A DNA stretch of 21,973 bases from JASJBU01 sp965372385 (lineage in GTDB: Bacteria; Pseudomonadota; Gammaproteobacteria; Chromatiales; Chromatiaceae): contig CBDVCD010000024.1 in NCBI GenBank assembly GCA_965372385.1, forward strand, positions 1 through 21,973, in the 5' to 3' direction. The position numbers and the translations under genes are program-made. This document shows, piece by piece, positions 14,830-21,973 of the stretch. Position 1 is the first letter of the stretch. Every line of letters begins with the position of its first letter. Under the pieces are notes generated by a model, which was not told the DNA's origin, made no database searches, and saw only the letters and a list, made by a program, of their open reading frames with translations.

Positions 14830-15064
14830 CCTGTTTACGGGTACGGTTGATGGCGTACAGGAAGATTACCGTGGCCAGACCGCTGCCGATCGAGGCCTCA
14901 GTCATGGCCACATCAGGCGCGGCCAGGAACACATAGGTTACCGAGGCAAACAGACTGGTCAGACCAGCCGCGATCACGGCGCTGACCGGTCTCTCCAGGG
15001 TGACCGCCAACACGGCGCTCACCAGGATTCCGCCACACAGCAGTAGTGTCATCCATTCAATCAT
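14810..15064 (-). CDS. MbhD/DUF4040-type membrane subunit (MrpA fragment)
   Basis: An 84-aa protein with three hydrophobic helices matching the DUF4040 / MbhD family, which equals a stretch in the C-terminal half of MrpA. The diagnostic block is YVFLAAPDVAMTEASIGSGL (about 44-63), where APDVAxTEA carries a conserved acidic residue related to NuoJ. Its presence as a separate gene is typical of Mbh/Mbx/MBS clusters. In archaeal operons it follows mrpG; here it precedes it. It lies 35 nt after the mrpF-like gene. Confidence 0.87.
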   Translation of the reverse strand: MIEWMTLLLCGGILVSAVLAVTLERPVSAVIAAGLTSLFASVTYVFLAAPDVAMTEASIGSGLATVIFLYAINRTRKQDVEPDE

Positions 15065-15099
15065 ACGTAGGCTTCCAAACTTAGGGTTCCAAACTCTGG

Positions 15100-15360
15100 T
15101 TACAAACCACGTTCCAGGTAGCGGGCCACAGCCAACACCCCGAGAAAACTCAACAGGCCGTAGACGATGGCCACATCCACATAGATGAAGCGATCAGCAA
15201 GATGGGCGGCCAGTACGATGACCGACATGGAAATGATACCCAACAGATCCACCGCAATGATTCTGTCGGTATCGGTATCACCCTTGACCAAACGGATCAC
15301 GCCAAACAGGATGGCAAATGCGATCAAGACCATCGAAGCATTTAAAATCATCTCAGCCAT
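15100..15360 (-). CDS. mnhF: MrpF/MnhF-type subunit (MbsB-like)
   Basis: An 86-aa protein with three membrane helices. The signature VKGDTDTDRIIAVDLLGI (25-42) corresponds to the GPTxxDRVxAxDxxG motif of MrpF. The final helix reads YVDVAIVYGLLSFLGVLAVARYLERG, also typical. It overlaps the 3' end of the mrpE-like gene by 8 nt. It is a small membrane subunit of the Mrp-type cation/proton exchange module. Confidence 0.93.
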   Translation of the reverse strand: MAEMILNASMVLIAFAILFGVIRLVKGDTDTDRIIAVDLLGIISMSVIVLAAHLADRFIYVDVAIVYGLLSFLGVLAVARYLERGL

Positions 15361-15904
15361 AAATCACCTCAAGGTGCTTCTCAAACTTTGCCGCTATCGC
15401 GCGCGTGGCCTTCTCTGAATCCTGGGTGGTGACATCGATCCAGTGGACGTAGAGCACATCATCATCGATATCAACCACCAGGGTGCCGGGGGTCAGGGTA
15501 ATGGAGTTGGCCAGGACCAGCCGACCCGTCCGGGATTTCAAACGGGTGTGGATCTTTACTATGCCGGGATGGATATCTATCTTGGGCATGAACACGATAC
15601 GGGCCACGTTCAGGTTGGCCAACAACAACTCCCAAAAAAACACACCCAGGTAAAGAAAATAATGCAGCAATGCCTTGGGGGTCAGTTTTATATCGGCATA
15701 GGCGCCTGAAAATCTGGAGAGTGTTATTGCCAATACGGTGGCGATCAATATTCCGCTTGCAACCACATCCATAGCGAGGGATGCGTTTAGCACCATCCAG
15801 ATGGCGAATAGCGTCAGCCAAAGGCTAAACAGACTCTGAAAACTACTCGATAGGGACCTTCGCACGTTAGTTTTTTTCTCGCATATGTCTGTTGAAGGGG
15901 GCAC
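15353..15904 (-). CDS. mnhE: MrpE/MnhE-type subunit (MbsA-like), first gene of the operon
   Basis: A 183-aa MrpE family protein: two N-terminal helices (LFSLWLTLFAIWMVLNASLA; VVASGILIATVLAITLSRF), a third (LLHYFLYLGVFFWELLLANL), and a cytoplasmic domain with RLVLANSITLTPGTLVVDID (about 130-149), the family's best-conserved block. The frame opens with GTG at 15902-15904; a second GTG 39 nt downstream is an alternative, and neither has a clear Shine-Dalgarno. This is the first gene of the 13-gene minus-strand operon; 256 nt of AT-rich DNA separate it from zwf. Confidence 0.92.
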   Translation of the reverse strand: MPPSTDICEKKTNVRRSLSSSFQSLFSLWLTLFAIWMVLNASLAMDVVASGILIATVLAITLSRFSGAYADIKLTPKALLHYFLYLGVFFWELLLANLNVARIVFMPKIDIHPGIVKIHTRLKSRTGRLVLANSITLTPGTLVVDIDDDVLYVHWIDVTTQDSEKATRAIAAKFEKHLEVIYG

Positions 15905-16048
15905 AGGATACAGGGATTTTTAAAAACGGCAAGATGTATATTGCAGCTGTAATCAAATTGAAATATTCAGGTATGGACGCTCTAAAATAATGAGATTTCG
16001 TGCACAAAAAATGGGCATGTCAGGTTGAAATGCGGCGCATATGGTGCA

Positions 16049-16077
16049 TATATCGAATAGGACATACAGCTAATCAA
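16049..16077 (-). promoter_or_regulatory. candidate promoter for the MBS-like operon
   Basis: On the minus strand TTGATT (16072-16077) and GATATA (16049-16054) are spaced by 17 nt, ahead of the mrpE-like start at 15904 with a leader of about 140 nt. Match to consensus is poor and the region is AT-rich, so chance hits are likely. The remainder of 15905-16160 shows no gene. Confidence 0.2.
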
Positions 16078-16160
16078 TATGCATGTAAATACAGCCCATA
16101 GGCCAATTCAAGCTTGACGGAGCACTCGTGAGATTCAACCAAAAAACGGGTTTAGTTTAG

Positions 16161-17636
16161 TTAGGTATGACGCCAGACATCGATGTCCTTTTCAAACAAC
16201 CGGCGACTCTCTTCCGGTCCCCAACTGCCGGCAGGATAGGTGGTAATGAAATCCCGTTCCACCGACCAGGTTCGCAGGATGGGATCCACGATGCGCCAAG
16301 CATACTCTACCTCGTCATAGCGCAAAAACAGAGAGCGATCACCCTCCATTATGTCAAGCAGCAAGCCCTCATAGGCATCCGTATACACGTCACTTTGCGC
16401 GCGAAAACCGGCATCCAAATTGACCTGATGGGTCTCCATCTCCAATCCCGGTTCTTTGGCGGTAAGCTGTATGCGCAGACATTCGCAGGGTTGAATACCC
16501 AGTACCAGCCAGTTGCGCTCCATCTGTTTGATCTGGGTGTCGCGAAAGAATTGTGTAGGCGGCTGGCGAAAGCGAATCATGATGCTGGAGACACTCTCGG
16601 CCATGCGTTTTCCGGTGCGCAGATAAAATGGCACCCCGCGCCAACGCCAGTTGTCCACGAACAGTTTGAGTGCTGCATAGGTCTCGGTGACACTGTCGTC
16701 TGGAACGCCATCCTCTTCCAGATAACCCTTGACCTTTTCACCACCAAGCTTACCCGGTCCGTACTGGGCGCGAAAGGCTTGAGAATGTACGGCACTCGGT
16801 GGGATTGGCCGTACCGATTTGAGTACCTTGACCTTTTCGTCACGCAGGGATTCTGACTCCATCGATACCGGCGGCTCCATCGCCACCAATGTCAACAGCT
16901 GTAACAGATGACTCTGTATCATATCCCGTAACGCGCCGGCACCATCATAATAGGGTGCACGGCTACCCACACCAAGTTGCTCTGAGTGGGTGATCTGGAC
17001 ATGATCGATATAGTTGCGATTCCACAGGGGTTCCAGCATGACGTTGGCAAAGCGAAAAACCAACACGTTCCGTACGGTTTCTTTACCCAGATAGTGGTCG
17101 ATACGGTAGATCTGCCCTTCGTCGAGGTAACGCGACAGGCGGATCTGCAGTGCCTGGGCACTCTCGAGATCGTAACCAAAGGGTTTCTCGATCACCACGC
17201 GACGCCAGCCACTCTCTTCTTTGAGTAACCCTGTCCGGCTGAGGTTTTCAGTCACCACGCCAAACTCCGCCGGGCGGATCGAAAGATAGAAGGCGACATT
17301 GGCGGAGTAGTCCGGCTTATCGTTGAGATGTTCAGCCAACCGGTCATACATATCCGAATCGGAGATGTCGCCTTGAAAGTAGTCGAGACGCTGTTCAAAA
17401 CGTTCGAGCACATCGGCGTCCACTCCACTGACTAGACTGCCCTCCAGCATGCCACGGGCCTCCTGTAACCAGCGGTCACGGTCCCATGGCCGGCGACCGG
17501 TCGCCAGGATACGACAGTTCTCATGTAACTCGCCCGCCGCTTCCAGGTGATAGAGCGCGGGCATCAACTTAATGCGTGACAGGTTACCGGTGGAGCCAAA
17601 GATAACGAAGGTACAGGCATCGACTGACGATTTCAT
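16161..17636 (-). CDS. zwf: glucose-6-phosphate 1-dehydrogenase
   Basis: Oxidises glucose 6-phosphate to 6-phosphogluconolactone with NADP+, the entry step of the oxidative pentose phosphate pathway. At 491 aa it has the length of E. coli Zwf. GSTGNLSRIKLMPALY (14-29) is the Rossmann-fold nucleotide loop, with Asn where GDL is usual. EKPFGYDLESA (150-160) and RIDHYLGKETVRN (178-190) are the substrate-binding signatures, followed by SEQLGVGSRAPYYDGAGALR. The ATG lies 3 nt after the gnd stop, so zwf is the second gene of a gnd-zwf operon. No separate lactonase gene (pgl) is present in the window. Confidence 0.97.
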   Translation of the reverse strand: MKSSVDACTFVIFGSTGNLSRIKLMPALYHLEAAGELHENCRILATGRRPWDRDRWLQEARGMLEGSLVSGVDADVLERFEQRLDYFQGDISDSDMYDRLAEHLNDKPDYSANVAFYLSIRPAEFGVVTENLSRTGLLKEESGWRRVVIEKPFGYDLESAQALQIRLSRYLDEGQIYRIDHYLGKETVRNVLVFRFANVMLEPLWNRNYIDHVQITHSEQLGVGSRAPYYDGAGALRDMIQSHLLQLLTLVAMEPPVSMESESLRDEKVKVLKSVRPIPPSAVHSQAFRAQYGPGKLGGEKVKGYLEEDGVPDDSVTETYAALKLFVDNWRWRGVPFYLRTGKRMAESVSSIMIRFRQPPTQFFRDTQIKQMERNWLVLGIQPCECLRIQLTAKEPGLEMETHQVNLDAGFRAQSDVYTDAYEGLLLDIMEGDRSLFLRYDEVEYAWRIVDPILRTWSVERDFITTYPAGSWGPEESRRLFEKDIDVWRHT

Positions 17637-17639
17637 GAC

Positions 17640-19103
17640 CTATACCTCATAGGTTGTCGACGCAACCTTGCCGCCATGTCCGGTCCAGTCGGTATGAAAA
17701 AACTCACCGCGAGGTTTATCGATCCGTTCATAGGTATGGGCGCCGAAATAGTCCCTTTGCGCCTGTAGCAGATTGGCGGGCAGGCGTTCACTGCGATAGC
17801 CGTCGAAATAGGCCAGTGCCGTGGCAAAGGCCGGGGTCGAGATGCCCTGCCCCACTGCCAGCATCACCGCCTTGCGCCAGCCAGCCTCGGCCTCCTTGAC
17901 GGCCTTGGTAAAAAACTCGTCAAGCACCAGATTGTCCAGCTGTGGATCGTTGTCGAAGGCGGCCTTGATGTTGCCAAGAAATTTACTCCGGATGATGCAG
18001 CCCCCCCGCCACATCAAGGCGATCTCACCGTAGTTGAGATCCCAGCCCTGCTCCCTGGCGGCCTCACGCATCAACATGAAGCCCTGTGCATAGGAGATGA
18101 TCTTGGATGCATACAGCGCATCCTGCAGTGCCTGCACATACTCATCCGGGTTGCCATCGAGCGGTTGAGTCTGGCGCGGGCCCAGGATGCCGGATGCCCG
18201 GGTACGTTCATCCTTGAGGGATGACAACACGCGGGCGAACACCGCCTCACCGATCAGGGTCAGTGGCACACCCAGTTCCAGGGCGCTGATACCGGTCCAC
18301 TTACCGGTACCCTTCTGACCGGCGGTATCCAGGATCTTGCTCACCAGCGGTGTACCGTCCTCAGCCTTTTTCGTCAGGATTTCAGCGGTGATCTCGATGA
18401 GGTAGGAATCGAGCACTCCGCTGTTCCACTTGGCGAATACCTCTTGCATCTGGCCATGACTCATACCCAATGCCGATTCCATCAGCGCATAGGCCTCACA
18501 GATGAGCTGCATGTCACCGTATTCGATCCCGTTATGCACCATCTTGACAAAGTGCCCCGCCCCATCCTGACCCACCCACTGGCAGCAGGGTTCGCCATCC
18601 ACCTGGGCGGCGATAGACTGAAAGATATCCTTCACCAGCGGCCAGGCCTCCGGATCACCGCCCGGCATGATCGAAGGGCCATGGCGGGCGCCCTCCTCGC
18701 CACCGGAGATTCCGGTACCAATAAAATGCAGGCCCTTCTCACGCAGATAGGCGGTACGCCGGGTGGTATCGGGGTAGTGGGAATTGCCACCGTCGATGAT
18801 GACATCGCCAGGTTCCAACAGGGGCAGCAGCATCTCGATGAAGCGGTCCACCACCTCACCGGCCTTGACCATCAGCATGACCTTGCGCGGTGCTTCCAGC
18901 GATGCAACCAGTTCCTCGGCGCTGTGGGTACCGATAATGGAGGTCCCCTTGGCCGGGCCTTGCATGAATTCATCTACTTTGCTGGTGGTTCGATTGAACA
19001 CCGCAACGCGAAAGCCATGATCAGCCATATTCAACACCAGGTTCTGCCCCATGACCGCCAGTCCGATCAGACCTATATCTGCTTTTGCCATTCTGCTTTC
19101 CAT
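17640..19103 (-). CDS. gnd: 6-phosphogluconate dehydrogenase, decarboxylating
   Basis: Converts 6-phosphogluconate to ribulose 5-phosphate and CO2, making NADPH. The long form is present at 487 aa. GLAVMGQNL (14-22) is the nucleotide loop and NRTTSK (37-42) the NADP-phosphate site. GISGGEEGARHGPSIMPGG (131-149) and GHFVKMVHNGIEYGDMQ (183-199, catalytic K187 with H190 and N191) form the active site. Met5 (19091) may be the true start because GGAAAG lies just upstream of it, while Met1 has no ribosome binding site. It is the first gene of the gnd-zwf pair and is divergent from glgP. Confidence 0.97.
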   Translation of the reverse strand: MESRMAKADIGLIGLAVMGQNLVLNMADHGFRVAVFNRTTSKVDEFMQGPAKGTSIIGTHSAEELVASLEAPRKVMLMVKAGEVVDRFIEMLLPLLEPGDVIIDGGNSHYPDTTRRTAYLREKGLHFIGTGISGGEEGARHGPSIMPGGDPEAWPLVKDIFQSIAAQVDGEPCCQWVGQDGAGHFVKMVHNGIEYGDMQLICEAYALMESALGMSHGQMQEVFAKWNSGVLDSYLIEITAEILTKKAEDGTPLVSKILDTAGQKGTGKWTGISALELGVPLTLIGEAVFARVLSSLKDERTRASGILGPRQTQPLDGNPDEYVQALQDALYASKIISYAQGFMLMREAAREQGWDLNYGEIALMWRGGCIIRSKFLGNIKAAFDNDPQLDNLVLDEFFTKAVKEAEAGWRKAVMLAVGQGISTPAFATALAYFDGYRSERLPANLLQAQRDYFGAHTYERIDKPRGEFFHTDWTGHGGKVASTTYEV

Positions 19104-19153
19104 TTATTATTTGTTAAGGATCTACTCTTTACAGGGAGTGTCGCACCACTCTA

Positions 19154-19169
19154 TGACACATTTGTGACA
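19154..19169. promoter_or_regulatory. near-palindrome in the gnd/glgP divergent region
   Basis: TGACACA-tt-TGTGACA is a nearly symmetrical 16-bp sequence 50 nt upstream of gnd in the 240-bp gap 19104-19343. It could be an operator for either divergent gene. A TATACT at 19317-19322, 22 nt before glgP, may be a -10 but lacks a good -35. Nothing else stands out in the gap. Confidence 0.2.
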
Positions 19170-19343
19170 AGTAGGATAATAACTTCAGTAGTAGAAGAAA
19201 AAATATACCGGCATTGTAGCGAAGTGAGACCAACGACACGATTAATATATACAGTGAATTGAGATAGACTAAACTGCAATTTCAAATAAGAACCCGCCAG
19301 GGATAGACTCTCTCTATATACTGATTACCGGAAACAATCGGTC

Positions 19344-21845
19344 ATGAAAAAGCAAGACAAGGCACCAACTAAACCTCCACAGGAAAGTATTCGTACCGGT
19401 CTGAGCATCGAGTCGTTGCAGGAGGCCTTCCGGCAAAGCCTGTTCTTTGCATTGGGGCGACCTCAACATGCAGCCACGCTCTATGATCTCTATATGGCCG
19501 CTGCCTATACCGTACGTGACCGTTTGCTGGAGCGATGGGTCAGCACCGCCCAGACCTACAAAGACACCAACGCCAGGACGGTCTGCTATCTCTCCGCGGA
19601 GTACCTGTTGGGGCCCCATCTCAGAAACAATCTCAACAACCTGGGAATCTACGACAGGGCCCGTCAGGCCGCTACCGAACTCGGTATCGATTTCGATGCC
19701 ATCCTGGAACAGGAGGTGGAGCCCGGGTTGGGTAATGGCGGCCTGGGGCGTCTGGCCGCCTGTTACCTCGATTCCCTAGCGACCCTGCAGATACCCGCGA
19801 TCGGTTATGGTATCCGCTACGAGTTTGGCATCTTCAATCAGGAGATCAGGGACGGCTGGCAGATGGAGGTCTCCGATCTCTGGCTGCGTAAGGGTAATCC
19901 CTGGGAGATCCCCCGGCCCAACCTGCGCTTTCCGGTCAAGCTCGGTGGTCGCACCGAACACTACACCGACAACGAAGGTCAGCTGCAGGTACGCTGGATT
20001 CCGGATATACAGGTCGATGGCGTCGCCTACGACACGCCGATTCTGGGTTTTGGTGTCAACAACGTGAATCTACTGCGTCTGTGGTACTCCCAGGCCAGCG
20101 AATCATTCGACTTCCAGGCCTTCAACCAGGGTGATTATTATGGCGCGGTGAACGCCAAGGTGGCCGCGGAAAATATCTGCAAGGTGCTCTACCCCAATGA
20201 CGAACCGGAGGCAGGTCGCGAGTTGCGTCTCAAACAGCAATACTTTTTTGTCTCCTGCTCGCTGCAGGATATGATCCGCATCCACTTGAAACACGCCGAC
20301 AACCTCGACAGCTTTCACGAGAAATTTGCCGCCCAGCTCAACGATACCCATCCCGCAATTGCCGTGCCTGAGCTGATGCGCCTGCTGATGGATGACCATG
20401 GGCTGAAGTGGGACCAGGCCTGGCACATCACCCGCCATACCTTTGCCTACACCAACCATACCCTGTTGCCAGAGGCCCTCGAGACCTGGCCGGTGAAGCT
20501 GTTCGCTCGGCTGTTGCCAAGACACCTGGAGATCGTCTATGAGATCAACCGACGCTTTCTGGATGAGGTACGTACCCGTTTTCTGGCGGACGAGGAGCGG
20601 GTTGCCCGTATGTCGATCATTGGCGAAGGCAGCAACCAGACTGTGCGCATGGCCAACCTGGCCACGGTGGGGAGCTTCGCGATCAATGGGGTGGCCGCCA
20701 TGCACTCCGAACTGGTCAAGTCTACGATTCTGAAGGATTGCCACAGTCTATGGCCGGAAAAATTCCACAATGTCACGAATGGCGTCACGCCGCGGCGTTT
20801 CGTACAGATAAGCAATCCGGGTCTGAACAGTATCATGTGCGATCTGGCCGGGGATGACTGGGCCCGGGATCTGAGCAGCCTGAGAGCTCTCGAAGACCTG
20901 GCGGCCGACACCGGTTTCCATGCCCGGTGGACCGAGATGAAACTCTCCGCCAAACAACGGCTGGCGGAAAGAATCAAAATACACACTGGCCTCGATGTCA
21001 TGCCGGATTCTCTGTTTGATATTCAGGTCAAACGCATTCACGAATACAAACGTCAGCACCTCAATCTGCTGCATATCGTGACTCGCTACTGCCGCATCAA
21101 ACAGAACCCTGATATCGATCTCGTTCCCAGAACCTTTATATTTGGAGGCAAGGCCGCCCCCGGATACTTCATGGCGAAACTGATCATCAAACTGATCAAC
21201 GCCGTGGGTGAAGTGATAAACAACGACCCCCAGGTCAACGGGCTGATGCGGGTGGTGTTCTACCCCAACTTCAATGTAAAAAACGCCGAGCCTATCTATC
21301 CCGCGGCAGATCTGTCGGAACAGATCTCCACCGCAGGAAAGGAGGCCTCAGGCACCGGCAACATGAAATTCTCCCTGAATGGGGCCTTGACCATCGGCAC
21401 CCTGGACGGCGCCAACGTGGAGATCCGAGAGGAAGTAGGCGCAGAGAATTTCTTCCTGTTCGGACTCAACGAAAAACAGGTGGCGGAGACCTGGGCGGGG
21501 GGTTATCGACCCTGGGATATCTATCACGAAAACGCGGAGCTACGGGAGGCTATCGACCTGATCAATTCAGGGGTCTTTTCCCATGGCGATAAAGAACTGT
21601 TCAAACCATTGACCGAAAACCTGATCAATCACGATCCCTTCCTGCTACTGGCTGACTACCAGTCCTATGTAAATAGCCAAGATGAGGTCGATCACGCCTA
21701 TCGGGATCGTGATCACTGGAACCATATGTCTATCCTCAATGTCGCGCGCATGGGGAAATTCTCTTCTGATCGTTCCATCCGAGAATACTGTGAGAAGATC
21801 TGGAAGGTGAAAGAGGTACCGGTAGAGATTCTAGGAGGCAATTGA
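19344..21845 (+). CDS. glgP: glycogen phosphorylase
   Basis: Releases glucose 1-phosphate from the non-reducing ends of glycogen or maltodextrin using phosphate. At 833 aa it has the normal length. The PLP-lysine signature EASGTGNMKFSLNGALTIGT is present (Lys at about residue 675). Other conserved blocks are YLSAEYLLG near the N-terminus, EPGLGNGGLGRLAACYLDSL, RYEFGIF, AAQLNDTHPAIAVPELMRLL, HNVTNGVTPRRF and FDIQVKRIHEYKRQHLN. The N-terminus lacks the eukaryotic phospho-regulation segment. The gene is divergent from gnd-zwf, so glycogen breakdown and the oxidative pentose phosphate enzymes are neighbours. Confidence 0.97.
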   Translation: MKKQDKAPTKPPQESIRTGLSIESLQEAFRQSLFFALGRPQHAATLYDLYMAAAYTVRDRLLERWVSTAQTYKDTNARTVCYLSAEYLLGPHLRNNLNNLGIYDRARQAATELGIDFDAILEQEVEPGLGNGGLGRLAACYLDSLATLQIPAIGYGIRYEFGIFNQEIRDGWQMEVSDLWLRKGNPWEIPRPNLRFPVKLGGRTEHYTDNEGQLQVRWIPDIQVDGVAYDTPILGFGVNNVNLLRLWYSQASESFDFQAFNQGDYYGAVNAKVAAENICKVLYPNDEPEAGRELRLKQQYFFVSCSLQDMIRIHLKHADNLDSFHEKFAAQLNDTHPAIAVPELMRLLMDDHGLKWDQAWHITRHTFAYTNHTLLPEALETWPVKLFARLLPRHLEIVYEINRRFLDEVRTRFLADEERVARMSIIGEGSNQTVRMANLATVGSFAINGVAAMHSELVKSTILKDCHSLWPEKFHNVTNGVTPRRFVQISNPGLNSIMCDLAGDDWARDLSSLRALEDLAADTGFHARWTEMKLSAKQRLAERIKIHTGLDVMPDSLFDIQVKRIHEYKRQHLNLLHIVTRYCRIKQNPDIDLVPRTFIFGGKAAPGYFMAKLIIKLINAVGEVINNDPQVNGLMRVVFYPNFNVKNAEPIYPAADLSEQISTAGKEASGTGNMKFSLNGALTIGTLDGANVEIREEVGAENFFLFGLNEKQVAETWAGGYRPWDIYHENAELREAIDLINSGVFSHGDKELFKPLTENLINHDPFLLLADYQSYVNSQDEVDHAYRDRDHWNHMSILNVARMGKFSSDRSIREYCEKIWKVKEVPVEILGGN

Positions 21846-21907
21846 ACGAGATCGCCTTGAGGCGGTAGTGACTAAACAGTTCAACCGTTTGATTTCAAGG
21901 GGGAGTT

Positions 21908-21973
21908 ATGCATTATCGGCTATTAACCCAAACAACGGTTGGATCTGCACATAATCGTATCACTATACCGCCA
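21908..21973 (+). CDS. start of an unidentified gene, cut by the window edge
   Basis: The ATG at 21908 follows a strong purine-rich ribosome binding site (AAGGGGGAG, 21897-21905) and is open for all 22 codons to the window end, beginning MHYRLLTQTTVGSAHN. It lies 62 nt after the glgP stop on the same strand and may be co-transcribed with it. Too little is visible to assign a function. Confidence 0.5.
   Translation, partial: MHYRLLTQTTVGSAHNRITIPP

Noticed and set aside
4554..15904. Canonical NADH:quinone oxidoreductase (complex I)
   Set aside because: NuoE, F, G, A and J are missing, the Mrp-type subunits replace the usual membrane arm, and the quinone and N2-ligand residues are altered.
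13394..15904. Stand-alone Mrp Na+/H+ antiporter operon
   Set aside because: MrpA is split to MbhD/MbhE-like pieces and the genes overlap directly into the tandem pump and nuoH/B/C/D-like genes, so they belong to one redox-driven complex.
15905..17636. gnd-zwf and the MBS-like genes as one operon
   Set aside because: 256 nt of AT-rich non-coding DNA separates zwf from the mrpE-like gene, unlike the tight spacing within each unit; separate promoters are more likely.
1..21973. tRNA, rRNA, CRISPR arrays, prophage or full insertion sequences
   Set aside because: None were found by eye on either strand; only short palindromic repeats and one non-coding MITE-like element are present.

Overview
The window reads as chromosomal DNA of a gammaproteobacterium. 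The gene types, the moderately high GC and the palindromic intergenic repeats fit a Chromatiales-like or sulfur-oxidising lineage; that placement is inference, since no marker gene is present. There are no rRNA or tRNA genes, CRISPR arrays, transposases or phage genes.

Left part (1-4.5 kb): a 5'-truncated CBS-domain/membrane-helix fragment (minus), a 136-aa protein of unknown function followed by a lipase maturation factor family membrane protein (both plus), an O-acetylserine sulfhydrylase (cysK type, minus), a gap of about 500 bp with hairpins and a possible 35-aa Cys-containing small ORF, a 90-aa unknown helical protein (plus), and a 340-bp gap holding a MITE-like element inserted inside another palindromic repeat.

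Centre (4.55-15.9 kb, all minus): a tightly packed operon of 13 genes. In transcription order it encodes MrpE, MrpF, an MbhD-like DUF4040 protein, MrpG, a fused MrpA-C-terminus/MrpB protein, MrpC, a 1046-aa protein made of two MrpD/NuoN-type pump units in tandem, NuoH, NuoB, NuoC, NuoD, a fusion of a NuoI-like 2x[4Fe-4S] domain to a GltD-type FAD/NAD(P)H module, and a rubrerythrin-like diiron protein. This is neither complex I (no NuoE, F, G, A or J) nor a hydrogenase (no NiFe ligands). Content and order match the archaeal Mbx/MBS membrane-bound sulfane reductase (A-B-C-D-E-F-G-H-H'-M-J-K-L-N), with C and D swapped and three fusions. The NuoB-like subunit lacks one of the four Cys ligands of the terminal [4Fe-4S] cluster. 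This resembles the site-differentiated cluster proposed to reduce sulfur in Pyrococcus MBS. The NuoD-like subunit also lacks the quinone His/Tyr pair.

Right part (16.1-22 kb): zwf and gnd (oxidative pentose phosphate pathway; minus, 3 nt apart), then divergent glgP (glycogen phosphorylase), then the first 22 codons of an unidentified gene that runs off the window.

Working model (inference): glycogen is mobilised by GlgP to glucose phosphate, Zwf and Gnd make NADPH, and the fused GltD-type module passes NADPH electrons to an ion-pumping MBS-like complex that may reduce polysulfide or S0. That would be a membrane-bound, NADPH-fed sulfane reductase in a bacterium, suited to anoxic survival on stored glycogen and sulfur.
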